A stretch of DNA of 64,000 nt from an uncultured Steroidobacter sp. (lineage in GTDB: Bacteria; Pseudomonadota; Gammaproteobacteria; Steroidobacterales; Steroidobacteraceae), in assembly GCA_937864115.1 (NCBI GenBank), contig CALMII010000024.1:62001-126000 (forward strand), read 5' to 3'. Numbering within the stretch: position 1 is the stretch's first letter; every line of letters starts with the position of its first letter. A program made the translations under genes and the position numbers. The notes under the pieces were generated by a model. That model searched no databases, was not told the DNA's origin, and saw only the letters and a list, made by a program, of their open reading frames with translations. Shown here piece by piece: positions 44,949 to 54,356 of the stretch.

Positions 44949-45062
44949 GCCGACTCCTCGTTGCCTGAAGCGTCGGCGAGAAGCAGCGGCATGTCGATAA
45001 GTGTGAGGGGCAATGAAAGGCCGGGCAGGGCGACGGCCTGCATATATATGTATAGACCCCTC

Positions 45063-47309
45063 TTAGCGGAAAATGCCCCGTTCCAGGATCGTGCCGTGAC
45101 CGAGCGGCCGTCCGACGCTGAGCCAGACGCTCCAGGAATCCATCGAGGTGCTCGCCACACCGAGCGTCAACGGACCGATCTGGGTTCTTCCGGTGAGGAA
45201 GAGCGATCCGCCGTACATCTCGCCGGTTTCGCCTTCGTCGATGCGGTCGTACATGGCGCCGCCCGTGAGGCCGAGGCCCGCGTACAGCGCGAGATTGCGG
45301 ATCGGCATGACGTCTTTCACTTTCCAGAGATAGTTCGTGCTCAGGGTCCAGTAGCTGTCGCCGCGAAGTTCGCCCAGCTCGAAACCCGGAAAGCTGCCGG
45401 GGCCGCCGAGCGCGAAGGCGCGATCGGGCGGCAGATTGCCGGACAGGTCGGAGCCTCCTGCGAGCGTCACCCACAGGACATCGCGACGGAACGGGACCGC
45501 GACGCCGAGGCCCGCCTCGATGCGCTCCCACTCGCGTTCGCCGCCCATCGACTCGTCGCTCTGCAGGTACTCGATGGTCGCAGCGAGTCCGCGCGTCGGG
45601 CTGAATGCATTGTCGCGACTGTCGTAGACCGCCGAAACCTTCAGGCCGGCATCGATCGGCTCGCCCTCCGGCATGACCTGCGAGCCGATGTCGACATCGA
45701 CGTTGCGGCGCGTGTACACGTAGCCGACGCGCCCCTGCGCGTAGGGGCCGATGTTGACGCCCAGGTCGAGCAGTCCGGTCGCATTCTGAAACTGGTAGCG
45801 CGCAACCCGTTCCTGGTCCCGGAAGATGTCTTCCAGCGAGCGGGAATAGAAGAGTTGCGGTTCGACGAAGAACCGGTGCGCGAGATCGAGCGGCTGGAAG
45901 AAGCTGGTGGAGAACAGGGACTCGCTGCCGATCTGCACCTGGTTGCGCCACTCGGCGCCGAGCTTGTTCAGCCAGGTGCGCGTGTGCCGGCCGTAGATCG
46001 AGAACATCAGGTCGCCTTCCGCGGAGGCGTAGGCGCCCATGTCCACTTTCAGATAGTTGGGACCCCAGTCCTTCTCGCGCGGCAGCCAGGTGAGGGTCGG
46101 CGCGTCGCGATCGCCGTCGAGCCGATAGCCGACCGTATCCAGATCCTGCAGGACCGCGAGCTGCTGCGCTTCATGACTGATGGAGGCGGCATCGACGGTA
46201 TCGCCCGGCTTCAGCGCGCTGACTTCCGCCAGATACTCCGGATTGACGTGCTTCAGACCTTCGAAGCGTACGTCCGCGAGTTTCACCTCGAAGTGCTGCG
46301 ACGCCGTGACCGCCGTGCGCCAGGCGAGATACTCCTGCTCGGGCAGCGCAAAGCGCGACAACGCCGCCGACATCTTCCGCGCCGCCGCTTCGCCGAGCGG
46401 CACGGTTTCCGGAACCCGCTCGAAATCCGCGGTGCCGATCGAACCCATCTCGACGTCGATGCGGATGTCGGAGTCGCGCAGGCTCTGCAGCTGCAGTTCC
46501 TCGTTGGCGATGATCATCACGTCCATGGTGCGGCTCAGGAGCTGGACGGCGCTGTGAAGCTTCTTCGGATCGGCCGCCGGTTCGACGAGATTGACGACGA
46601 TCACCACGTCGCCGCACAGCTCGCGCGCGACGTCGATGGGAATGTTGCGGACGAGCCCGCCGTCGGACAGCACCATGCCATTCATCAGCACCGGCGCGAA
46701 CGCACCGGGAATGGCCATGCTGGCGCGCATGGCCGTGGCCAGATCGCCTTCGCGCAGCACGATCATCCGGCTCGATACCATGTCGGTGGCGACGGCGCGA
46801 TACGGAATGGGCAGCCGGTCGAAGTCGGTTTCCAGCCGCGCCTGGGCGACGTAGACGCGCAGCAGATCTTCGACGTTGTTCGTGTCGATCAGGCCGCCCG
46901 GCGCCTGCAGGCCTTCGCCGGTCAGGCCGAATTCGAAATCATTGCTGTAGGTCGCGCCGGCGCGCTTCTGCTCGATCGGCTCGAACTGGCGCCGGCCCTG
47001 CGAGCCGACGACTTTCTTCCAGTCGACATCGATCAGGAATTTCTCGATCTCGGCGGCGGGAATGCCCGAGGCATAGCCGCCGCCGATCAGCGCACCCATG
47101 CTGGTGCCGGCAATGCAATCGATCGGCACGCGCTGCTCTTCGAGCACCTTGAGCACGCCCACGTGCGCACCGCCCTTGGCGCCGCCGCCCGCGAGCACGA
47201 GCGCCACCCGCGGGCGCTCGTGTGCGGCAGTGCCTTGCGACGTCGCTGCGGTGCTGAAGCAGAGAGACGTCAGCAGGCCGGCAACGACGAGCATGGACGA
47301 TCGCAGCAT
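45063..47309 (-). CDS. Patatin-like phospholipase fused to an Omp85-type barrel (type Vd autotransporter)
   Basis: 748 residues with a signal peptide to about 25. The patatin domain (about 33-310) has the oxyanion loop GGGAKGG (41-47), nucleophile Ser 70 in GTSMG and catalytic Asp 216 in SDGGL, so the lipase dyad is intact. A POTRA-like domain follows at about 345-410 (VRFEGLKHVNPEYLAEVSALK) and then a 16-strand D15-type barrel to the end. This matches PlpD of Pseudomonas: a lipase exported through its own barrel. The gene is in a long minus-strand run. Confidence 0.92.
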   Translation of the reverse strand: MLRSSMLVVAGLLTSLCFSTAATSQGTAAHERPRVALVLAGGGAKGGAHVGVLKVLEEQRVPIDCIAGTSMGALIGGGYASGIPAAEIEKFLIDVDWKKVVGSQGRRQFEPIEQKRAGATYSNDFEFGLTGEGLQAPGGLIDTNNVEDLLRVYVAQARLETDFDRLPIPYRAVATDMVSSRMIVLREGDLATAMRASMAIPGAFAPVLMNGMVLSDGGLVRNIPIDVARELCGDVVIVVNLVEPAADPKKLHSAVQLLSRTMDVMIIANEELQLQSLRDSDIRIDVEMGSIGTADFERVPETVPLGEAAARKMSAALSRFALPEQEYLAWRTAVTASQHFEVKLADVRFEGLKHVNPEYLAEVSALKPGDTVDAASISHEAQQLAVLQDLDTVGYRLDGDRDAPTLTWLPREKDWGPNYLKVDMGAYASAEGDLMFSIYGRHTRTWLNKLGAEWRNQVQIGSESLFSTSFFQPLDLAHRFFVEPQLFYSRSLEDIFRDQERVARYQFQNATGLLDLGVNIGPYAQGRVGYVYTRRNVDVDIGSQVMPEGEPIDAGLKVSAVYDSRDNAFSPTRGLAATIEYLQSDESMGGEREWERIEAGLGVAVPFRRDVLWVTLAGGSDLSGNLPPDRAFALGGPGSFPGFELGELRGDSYWTLSTNYLWKVKDVMPIRNLALYAGLGLTGGAMYDRIDEGETGEMYGGSLFLTGRTQIGPLTLGVASTSMDSWSVWLSVGRPLGHGTILERGIFR

Positions 47310-47339
47310 GTTCCACCTCGTGCCGATGCCTGCGTACGA

Positions 47340-47912
47340 TCAAGGCGAGGGTTCGACACTGACCGCCAATGCCTGCGAGTAGGAGATGTCGACCTGATCT
47401 CCCTTCTTCAGACCGGCGATGAACTTCTGGGATTCAGGCTTCTTCACTGCGACGGTGTGGGTGATGCCGTCCTCGTTCCTGAACGTGACGGTATTCGCCG
47501 TGCGGTCGACCGATTCGATCACCACGGTCGAATTGACCGTGTTGCCGACGACGGCTCCCGGCCTCGTGCCTGCCGGTGCAGCAGCCGCAACGCCGGACTC
47601 CTTCACGTTGGTGGGCGCCGCCGCGCCTTTCTTGCGGATGTCGGCCGCGAGACTTTCGTAGTAGCGCACCACGACCTGGTCGCCTGCCTTGACCTGCGCG
47701 AGATTGCGCACCTCCGGGGCCACCTCCAGCGTCTCGGTCCGTCCGCTGGGGCCTTTCAGCGTGACCATGCGGGTCGCGGCATCGACCGACACGACCGTGG
47801 CCGTCAGGGTCTCGGCGTTCTTTACCTGCAGCGGCTCGGAGGCTGCTGCCAGGTTCGTCAGAGCGAGCGCTGACAATGCGGCGAATGTTGCAACGAGAAT
47901 CGGGCGTTTCAT
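47340..47912 (-). CDS. Secreted protein with two related beta-domain repeats
   Basis: 190 residues with a signal peptide to about 25 (NLAAASEP). Two similar halves: VVSVDAATRMVTLKGPSGRT with VKAGDQVVVRYYESLA, and IESVDRTANTVTFRNEDGIT with LKKGDQVDISYSQALA. They look like a duplicated small beta-barrel (DUF5666-like) domain. Role unknown. It follows the Ca2+/H+ antiporter gene by 28 bases. Confidence 0.72.
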   Translation of the reverse strand: MKRPILVATFAALSALALTNLAAASEPLQVKNAETLTATVVSVDAATRMVTLKGPSGRTETLEVAPEVRNLAQVKAGDQVVVRYYESLAADIRKKGAAAPTNVKESGVAAAAPAGTRPGAVVGNTVNSTVVIESVDRTANTVTFRNEDGITHTVAVKKPESQKFIAGLKKGDQVDISYSQALAVSVEPSP

Positions 47913-47940
47913 TGGAAGCTCCTCTGGGGTGACGACGGAA

Positions 47941-49020
47941 TCAGCCGGTCTCCGGCATGAAATAGAACATCATGGCGATGATCAGGTAGACGGTGATGAG
48001 CTGCGCGCCCTTGAACCAGTTCGACTGGCCGTCGCCGCAGACCACCGTGCCTATCAATGCGCCGAGAAAGAGAGAGCCGACTTCGGCGCGGCTGAACGAC
48101 AGTTCGAGCGGCGCCGGTGCGATCAGGTAGCTCGCGAACACCAGCAGCGGCGCGACGAACAGCGCGATCTGGATCGAGCTGCCGAGCGCGATGCCGACGG
48201 ACAGATCCACCTTGTTCTTCGCGCCCATGGCGATGGCGGAACCGCTTTCCGCCGCACCGCCGACGATCGCCAGGAACACGATGCCGATGAAGATCTGCGA
48301 CATGCCCAGCGCCTGTCCCGTCCCTTCGGCGGCGCCGACGAGGACTTCGCTCATCCATGCTGCAAGCACCGATGCGCCGACGAGGCTGCCGATGGCGCGC
48401 GGCATGCTCCATACGGGACCTTCGTGATGACCATGCGAACCGCCCCCCTCGGCGCTGGCGAAAGTATGCGAGTGGGTCTTGAGCGAAAAGATCAGGTACA
48501 ACACGTACGCGAACAGCAGCACGCCGGCGATGCCGAGGTTGAGCATCTGCTCCTGTCGCATCGTGCCTTCGGGTGCGAAGTAGCGGCTGAAAGCGCTCGG
48601 CACCGCGAGGCTCATCGCGGCGAGCAGCATCATGGTGCTGTAGATGCGCGTCGCCCGCGGGTTGAAGACCTGCTCCCTGTGGCGGATGCCGCCGACGAAG
48701 AAGGCGACGCCGAGCGCCAGCAGCAGGTTGGCGAGAATGGCGCCGATGATGGAGGCGCGCACCATGTCGAGGTATCCCGCCTTCAGCGCGACCAGGGCGA
48801 TGATGAGTTCCGGCGCGTTGCCGAACGTGGCATTCAGCAGACCGCCGACGGCGTCGCCGGTGCGCATGGCGACCTGTTCGGTCGACCGCACGATCAGCGC
48901 GGCGATCGGCAGGATCGCAAGTGCCGCGGAAAAGAACACCACGGGATCGGCGACGTGGGCATGTTCCGCGGCGAGCGAGATCGGAATGAAGATCAGCAGC
49001 CAGTTGACCGAAGGTTTCAT
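47941..49020 (-). CDS. cax: Ca2+/H+ antiporter (CaCA superfamily, Cax type)
   Basis: 359 residues, about 11 transmembrane helices. The two conserved alpha repeats are visible: GGLLNATFGNAPELIIALVA and IFLAIVGGAAESGSAIAMGA, each with the key acidic residue. A His-rich loop (THSHTFASAEGGGSHGHH) lies between the halves. It exports Ca2+ (or other divalent cations) from the cytoplasm using the proton gradient. The start overlaps the upstream AI-2E gene stop by 4 bases, so translation is coupled. Confidence 0.93.
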   Translation of the reverse strand: MKPSVNWLLIFIPISLAAEHAHVADPVVFFSAALAILPIAALIVRSTEQVAMRTGDAVGGLLNATFGNAPELIIALVALKAGYLDMVRASIIGAILANLLLALGVAFFVGGIRHREQVFNPRATRIYSTMMLLAAMSLAVPSAFSRYFAPEGTMRQEQMLNLGIAGVLLFAYVLYLIFSLKTHSHTFASAEGGGSHGHHEGPVWSMPRAIGSLVGASVLAAWMSEVLVGAAEGTGQALGMSQIFIGIVFLAIVGGAAESGSAIAMGAKNKVDLSVGIALGSSIQIALFVAPLLVFASYLIAPAPLELSFSRAEVGSLFLGALIGTVVCGDGQSNWFKGAQLITVYLIIAMMFYFMPETG

Positions 49021-50090
49021 GAAGCACCGGTGGCTTGTGTCGTGTACTCGGCGATCCAGGCCTGCAGCAGCGTGTAGGTCGCGGCGAGGATGACGGGTCC
49101 GATGAACAGCCCGAGCACGCCGAAGGCGATCAGGCCGCCGATCACGCCGGCGATGATCAGCAGCATCGGCAGCTCGACGCCGCGACGGATGAGCATGGGC
49201 CGCAGGATGTTGTCGAGCGCGACGACCGGAATGCTCCAGATCAGCAGCGCCGTGCCCCAGCCCGACGAGCCGCTCCAGTAGAGCCACCCGATTGCCAGCA
49301 GCAACACCGGCAGCGGCCCCAGTTGCGCCACACCGCAGACGAAAATGACGGCTGTCAGCACGGCTGCATGCGGCACACCGCAGACCCAGAGTCCGAGCCC
49401 GGCCAGCAGCGACTGCACCAGCGCGGTCACGACCACGCCCAGCGCGACGCTGCGTACCGATTTGCCGGCAAGCTGGGCGGTCTCTTCGCCGCGTGTCCCG
49501 CCGAGCCGGCGGGCGAATGCGAGAACACCGCGCGCCGCCGTCTCTCCTTGTGCGTAGAGGATCGCGACCAGCACCACGGTCAGCAGGATGTGCAGGAGCA
49601 ATGCGCCCAGGTCGCCGGTGATGGAAAGAATCCAGGCCGACGCGGAGCGCAGGAACGGCTGCAGCATCTCGATCAGAGCATCCGGCCCCACGGCGCTCAC
49701 TGCCTGCCAGCGTTCGGCAATCCTCGCGCCGACGACGGGAATGCCCGCGACCCAGGCAGGCGGCGGCGAAATCCCCTCGGCGACGAAGTCGCGCACCACC
49801 GCCGGGGCGCGATGCGCCGCGTCGATGAGCGCCGAAGCGGTGAGCAGGATGGGCGTGATGAAGATCAGCAGCACCGCAACCGTAAGGACGATCACTGCCA
49901 GGGTGCGGCTGTCGCGAAACCGGCGCTGCAACCACGACAACAGCGGCCACGTGGCGACGACCAGGGTCGTCGCCCAGATGAGCGCGCCGACGAACGGCAG
50001 CAGCGTCCACAGGCTCCCCACGATCAGCGCGGCGATGACGAGGATCGTGAGAAAGATCCGCGTGATGTCGTGCGACGCATTCGTGTTCAT
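49017..50090 (-). CDS. AI-2E family (PerM/YdiK-type) membrane transporter
   Basis: 357 residues with 7-8 transmembrane helices. Family features: LLPFVGALIWATTLVVATWP near the N-terminus and the C-terminal core VALDNILRPMLIRRGVELPM and GVLGLFIGPVILAATY. Known relatives export quorum signals or act as Na+/H+ or polyamine exporters; the substrate here cannot be inferred. It is coupled to the antiporter gene. Confidence 0.9.
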   Translation of the reverse strand: MNTNASHDITRIFLTILVIAALIVGSLWTLLPFVGALIWATTLVVATWPLLSWLQRRFRDSRTLAVIVLTVAVLLIFITPILLTASALIDAAHRAPAVVRDFVAEGISPPPAWVAGIPVVGARIAERWQAVSAVGPDALIEMLQPFLRSASAWILSITGDLGALLLHILLTVVLVAILYAQGETAARGVLAFARRLGGTRGEETAQLAGKSVRSVALGVVVTALVQSLLAGLGLWVCGVPHAAVLTAVIFVCGVAQLGPLPVLLLAIGWLYWSGSSGWGTALLIWSIPVVALDNILRPMLIRRGVELPMLLIIAGVIGGLIAFGVLGLFIGPVILAATYTLLQAWIAEYTTQATGAS

Positions 50091-50124
50091 GGATCCTGCC
50101 TTCCGGGTGCGGCGCCGATAGGCG

Positions 50125-51549
50125 TCATGGCCGTGCATCCGCCTGACGTTGCGGGACATCGAAACTGCCGCCGAGCGCAAGGTGCAGATTCACGCGTTGC
50201 GTCAGCGCCTCGGTGCGGACATCGAGCAGGGCGATCCTCGCGTTCTCGACGCTGATGCGCTGCTGTTCGACGGTGCGCCGGTCGATCCGGCCCACGTCGA
50301 AGCGTTCCTGGACCCGGTTCAGCGTCGTCGTCTGCTCGTCGAGCGACTGCGTCAGCAGCGACACGCGCTTCGCCAGCGTCGCGCCCGCGGCCAGCGCGTC
50401 TTCCACTTCGTTGAGTGCGCGCAGCGCAACGCCTGCGTAGGCGGCGAGCGCCTCCTTCTGTTCGAGCGTGCGGATCTCGACCCGCGCGTTGAGCGCGCCG
50501 CCCTGGTAGAGCGGGGCCAGCAGCCGCGCACCGAGACCGCCCGCGGGATTTTCGAAATCCTCCTTGAGCTGCAGGATCTCGCTGTCCCATGCGCCGAAGT
50601 TCAGGTTGAGGGAAAGCTGCGGCAGGCGCGCGGCCTTTGCCTCGCCGATGCGATTGAAGGCGGCGGCGACGCGCCGTTCTGCGGCGATCACATCGGGACG
50701 GCGTTCCAGCATCTGCAGCGGCAGGCCCGCAGGCATCGGTCCAGGCAGGGGCACGAGGTCCGCGCGTGTTGCGACGTCCGCGGCGGGGTAGCGGCCGATC
50801 AGCACTTCCAGTGCGCGCAGCGCCTGTCCACGCGCCAGTTCGAGCTGCTGCAGCGTGTCTTCGAGATCGCGCGCGCTGGCGCGGGCCTGTGCCGTTTCGG
50901 TTTCGGTGCCGACGCCGACGCGCTCGCGATCTTCGGCCAGCGACTCGAGCCGCTGGGCCGAGGCCGCCATCTCGCGAGCGATGGCGGCGCGTCGAGTCAT
51001 GCGGATCGCACTGAACCACGCTTTCGCCGTGGCGGCCGCCAGCGACTGACGCGCGAACTCGAAGTCGGCCTGCGTCGATGCATGGGATTCGCGCGCCGCG
51101 TTGCGCGCATAGCGCACGCGTCCCCACAGGTCGAGTTCCCACGTGGCCGCGGCGACGATTCCCTGCAGTGCCGAACTCGTATCGCCGCCACCGCCGCCCT
51201 TCATGCCGCCGGTACCGGCAATCCCGACACTCGGCTTCAGGCCGGACTGCGCCACCACGAGATGTTGCGCCGCCTGTTCGACGCGCGCCGCGGCAATCCT
51301 CAGATCCGGGTTGTGGGCCAGCGCCTCCTGCACCAGCGCATCGAGCTGCGGATCGGCGAACGATGCGAGCCAGTTGTCCTGCACCTGCGCGGCGTCGGTC
51401 GCTGCAGCCTGCCATGCGCGACTCACATCGACGTCGCCCATGGCCTGCTGCCGGATTTCGTCGGGTGCGGGCGGCGGCGCGACCGCGCAGCCCGTCGCGA
51501 GCAGCACGATCGCTGCCAGCGGGGAGAGACGTAGCGGAAGGCGCGGCAC
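50125..51549 (-). CDS. Outer-membrane efflux factor lipoprotein (NodT/OprM type)
   Basis: 474 residues with a lipobox (LLATGCAV). Two OEP repeats with long helices: DPQLDALVQEALAHNPDLRIA, and later ERRPDVIAAERRVAAAFNRIGEAKAARLP. TolC-like trimeric channel that would complete an efflux line with the HlyD-type adaptor 10 bases upstream. No RND or MFS pump is in the run; the YiaW-like protein may play the inner-membrane part. Confidence 0.93.
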   Translation of the reverse strand: MPRLPLRLSPLAAIVLLATGCAVAPPPAPDEIRQQAMGDVDVSRAWQAAATDAAQVQDNWLASFADPQLDALVQEALAHNPDLRIAAARVEQAAQHLVVAQSGLKPSVGIAGTGGMKGGGGGDTSSALQGIVAAATWELDLWGRVRYARNAARESHASTQADFEFARQSLAAATAKAWFSAIRMTRRAAIAREMAASAQRLESLAEDRERVGVGTETETAQARASARDLEDTLQQLELARGQALRALEVLIGRYPAADVATRADLVPLPGPMPAGLPLQMLERRPDVIAAERRVAAAFNRIGEAKAARLPQLSLNLNFGAWDSEILQLKEDFENPAGGLGARLLAPLYQGGALNARVEIRTLEQKEALAAYAGVALRALNEVEDALAAGATLAKRVSLLTQSLDEQTTTLNRVQERFDVGRIDRRTVEQQRISVENARIALLDVRTEALTQRVNLHLALGGSFDVPQRQADARP

Positions 51550-51559
51550 GGCGAACGGC

Positions 51560-52741
51560 TCAGTGCAGTTTCAGGATCAGCCAGTCGAGCTTGGCGCCGA
51601 CCCGGATGATGACCTTGCGGATGATGTGGATGGGCGCGCCGCTGTCGGTGTAGATCGCGCCGTTGCCGATCGCGCCCGAGGCCATGAACAGTTCCTTGTC
51701 GTGACGGTCCGCGAGCAGGCGCACGGCGAGACTGTGCGGCGGAATCGGCGCCACGCCGGACGCGGTGTTCATGCCGCCGATGGGCAGCTGGCCCTGGGCC
51801 GTCGCCCACATGATGGAGTCGACCTTGCACTTGATGATCCGGCCCGGATACATCTTGAGCGCGATCTCGGCTTCCTGGCCGGGCTTGATCTTGCGGACTT
51901 CGTTCTGGTGAAAGATGGCCATGATCCATTGCTCGTCCTCGACGAAGGTCATGGCCGGCGTCATCGGCAGCGGCACGGCCATCGCGCCCGGACGCAGCGC
52001 GAGCGAAACGACGGTGCCGTCCGCCGGCGCGCGATAGGTCGACTGGTCGAGCTGCCATTGCGCATCGGCGAGCTGCGACTGCGCCCGCGCGATCTGCGCC
52101 TTGACGTTCGCGATCTCGTCCTGTTCGCCGCTGACGGTTCTCGCCGCCAGCTTCTCGCGCACCTGCGCTTCCGTGGCCGCGGCGGCGGCGAGCTGCGCCT
52201 GCAGGTTCACGACGTCGTTCTGCGCCTGCTCGTAATCGAACTGGCTGCCCGCGCCGGTGCGCGCGAGTTCGCGCAGCTGGCCTTCGCGGGTCTGCGCCAG
52301 CTTGAGTTTCGAGGCGACCGATTCCTTGCTGGCGCGCGCATTGGCGAGCTGCTGGTTCAGGCCGCGCTGGTTGGCGTTCGCCGTGACGAGTTGCGCATCG
52401 AGCTGCGTCAGCTGCGCATTCAGCGCATTGACTTCCAGTTCGAATGGCGTGGGATCGATGCGGAACAGCACTTCACCCTTGCGGATGGGACGGTTCGGTT
52501 CGATCGGCACTTCCGTGACCAGCCCGTTCACGCGCGGATTGATCGAGACCACGTAGTTGACGACGCGCACGTCGGCGGAGGAGGGCGCGACGATGTTCAG
52601 CAACAGGATGAGCAGCGTGATGCCGATGATCGGCAGCGTGATCACGATCACCTGGCTCACCGTGTTCCACGGCAGCCATTGGTACTTGAAGAAGATCAGC
52701 CAGACGAAGAACGAGTAGATGCCGAGCAGGAGAATTTCCAT
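51560..52741 (-). CDS. HlyD-family membrane fusion protein (YiaV/YibH-like)
   Basis: 393 residues with two N-terminal transmembrane segments (LLGIYSFFVWLIFFKYQWLP; VIVITLPIIGITLLILLLN), a lipoyl-like domain (SINPRVNGLVTEVPIEPNRP), a long coiled-coil hairpin (about 110-240) and the beta-barrel return (STYRAPADGTVVSLAL). The pairing with a DUF3302 protein one base upstream matches E. coli yiaW-yiaV. Periplasmic adaptor of an export system. Confidence 0.92.
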   Translation of the reverse strand: MEILLLGIYSFFVWLIFFKYQWLPWNTVSQVIVITLPIIGITLLILLLNIVAPSSADVRVVNYVVSINPRVNGLVTEVPIEPNRPIRKGEVLFRIDPTPFELEVNALNAQLTQLDAQLVTANANQRGLNQQLANARASKESVASKLKLAQTREGQLRELARTGAGSQFDYEQAQNDVVNLQAQLAAAAATEAQVREKLAARTVSGEQDEIANVKAQIARAQSQLADAQWQLDQSTYRAPADGTVVSLALRPGAMAVPLPMTPAMTFVEDEQWIMAIFHQNEVRKIKPGQEAEIALKMYPGRIIKCKVDSIMWATAQGQLPIGGMNTASGVAPIPPHSLAVRLLADRHDKELFMASGAIGNGAIYTDSGAPIHIIRKVIIRVGAKLDWLILKLH

Positions 52742-52742
52742 G

Positions 52743-53204
52743 TCAGTTCTCCTTCGGGTCCGCAGCACGCATCACTTCAGGATCGGCCATTCCTTCCTCG
52801 GCAACGTAGACGGTGCCGTGCCCGTGCTCCTCCCGATCGGTGCCGTAGGCGAGCTTGTGGAAGACGGGCTTGGAATAGGCCCACAGCCATGCGAGCGGCC
52901 AGAGCAGGCCACCGAAGAACAGCGACAGCAGACAGAGCGTCTTGATGGCGCTCGCCTGCGGATGATGGCGTTTCTCCGCGATCTTCTCCGGCATGATGTG
53001 GACGATCCAGAACACCGCGATCGCCACGGCCGGCGCGATGAACAGCACGATCCACGCCAGCACGTTGGCGACGGCGTCCAGCGTGTCGCCGGTGAAGAGC
53101 GAAGCGTGCGCAGGAGCGGCGGCGAACAGCGCCGGGCCGAAGCCGATCGAAGCCGCGCGCCCACGAAAATTTTTCACGAGGAGGACCCCCATTGCGATGA
53201 CCAT
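52743..53204 (-). CDS. DUF3302 inner-membrane protein (YiaW-like)
   Basis: 153 residues. Hydrophobic stretches at about 45-70 (VANVLAWIVLFIAPAVAIAVF) and 90-115 (SAIKTLCLLSLFFGGLLWPL) with the family core HIMPEKIAEKRHHPQ between them. The start ATG overlaps the upstream stop as TGATG, giving translational coupling. An ATG at 53192 is an alternative. Partner of the HlyD-type adaptor. Confidence 0.87.
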   Translation of the reverse strand: MVIAMGVLLVKNFRGRAASIGFGPALFAAAPAHASLFTGDTLDAVANVLAWIVLFIAPAVAIAVFWIVHIMPEKIAEKRHHPQASAIKTLCLLSLFFGGLLWPLAWLWAYSKPVFHKLAYGTDREEHGHGTVYVAEEGMADPEVMRAADPKEN

Positions 53205-53896
53205 CAGCCGCCGAGCGCAATGGCCGCCAGCACCAGCGCCGTCCCGCACACCAGCAGCACGGTTCCGACGATCCACGGCCGGCTCAGGGTGTAGCGCGCC
53301 CAGCTCGCGCCCACGACGAACAACAGCGCCAGCAGCACCAGGTTCGAGACGCGCAGCGCCACCTGGGCCTGGTCGATGAGCAGGAACGGAATCGCGGCGG
53401 GAATGCTGGTGATCACGACGAGCACGAAACTCACCATCGCGCCGAGCCAGTCCTCGCGCGTGATCTGCGTCAGTCGTTCGGGTCGCTGCGCGACGTTGTC
53501 GGCGATGCGCGCATACAGCACGTCGCGTTCGGCGGACGGCAGGATCTCGCCCAGCAACGGATCGAGTTCGCCGGCGACGAGCTCACGGGTTCGCGCATCG
53601 GTGGGATTCGCACGAATCGCACGGCCCAGCCGGCGCAGTCGCCCGCGATCGAAGAGCTGTCCCACCAGGTACAGCATGGCGTCGATGATGCCCCAGGCCA
53701 CGTTGCAGCCGATGACGGCGATGAGAAGCTGCCGGGCGCCTTCGCGCCCCTCGTCCGCAACCAGCAGGCCGGCGCTCAGCGTGAACGTCAGGGTCATGAT
53801 GAGCCCGAACAGGATTTCGGCCAGGCTCGTCGCCGGATCGAGATAGCGATGCATCAGCGATGCATCCGCGGGCATTTCGGGCTGCTCCTGCGGCAT
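53204..53896 (-). CDS. Multi-pass membrane protein, distantly VIT/CCC1-like
   Basis: 230 residues with 4-5 transmembrane helices. The N-terminal motif DPATSLAEILFGLIMTLTFT and GCNVAWGIIDAMLYLVGQLF recall VIT-type (iron/manganese) transporters or similar DUF proteins, but the match is weak. An ATG at 53935 would overlap the previous gene by 31 bases. Cotranscribed with the YiaW/YiaV-like genes. Confidence 0.65.
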   Translation of the reverse strand: MPQEQPEMPADASLMHRYLDPATSLAEILFGLIMTLTFTLSAGLLVADEGREGARQLLIAVIGCNVAWGIIDAMLYLVGQLFDRGRLRRLGRAIRANPTDARTRELVAGELDPLLGEILPSAERDVLYARIADNVAQRPERLTQITREDWLGAMVSFVLVVITSIPAAIPFLLIDQAQVALRVSNLVLLALLFVVGASWARYTLSRPWIVGTVLLVCGTALVLAAIALGG

Positions 53897-53904
53897 GACT
53901 GAAC

Positions 53905-54315
53905 TCACTGGCTGCTCGCCTCGCCAAGCTTGCATTGACCGAAGATCACGTAGGCGCCTTCGCGATCCGCAATCGCCACGGTGAGCCGGCCGGTGGTGCG
54001 ATTGACGGTCGCCGCCCAGACGAACTCGAGACTGGTGCCCTGGAGGATCAGCGATTTCGTGTTGTTGCTGACGTTCTGGATCGGCAGTTCGGCGGTGCGG
54101 TACGGCGTCTTGACCTGCATCTTCGCCACGTCGATGTACAGGTTGACGTCGCGGCCTTCTTCGGGCTTGAGACGTTTGCAGGTCTTCTCGGCCGGCGTGC
54201 AGTCGTGACCGTTCGCGGGTGCGCAGATCATGGGCTTGCTGCCGTCATAGTCCTCCGCGGCTCCCACGGCCATCGCCGCCAGCAATGCCAGAACGAAGAG
54301 AGATGGCTTTTTCAT
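53905..54315 (-). CDS. Small secreted protein of unknown function
   Basis: 136 residues from the ATG at 54315 (GGAG 7 bases upstream) with a signal peptide to about 20 (AVGAAED). Cysteines sit in a CAPANGHDCTPAEKTCKRL stretch, possibly forming disulfides, with another near the C-terminus (GQCKLG). No family recognised. Probably periplasmic; cotranscribed with membrane protein genes. Confidence 0.7.
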   Translation of the reverse strand: MKKPSLFVLALLAAMAVGAAEDYDGSKPMICAPANGHDCTPAEKTCKRLKPEEGRDVNLYIDVAKMQVKTPYRTAELPIQNVSNNTKSLILQGTSLEFVWAATVNRTTGRLTVAIADREGAYVIFGQCKLGEASSQ

Positions 54316-54356
54316 GTGCGTCTCCTGTCTCGGTGAAAGCAAAGGCTGCGCGTCGT

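Noticed and set aside
45041..45062. AT-rich ATATATATG stretch upstream of the Omp85-like gene as a replication or phage site
   Set aside because: It is a short isolated run with no repeats, attachment site or integrase nearby.
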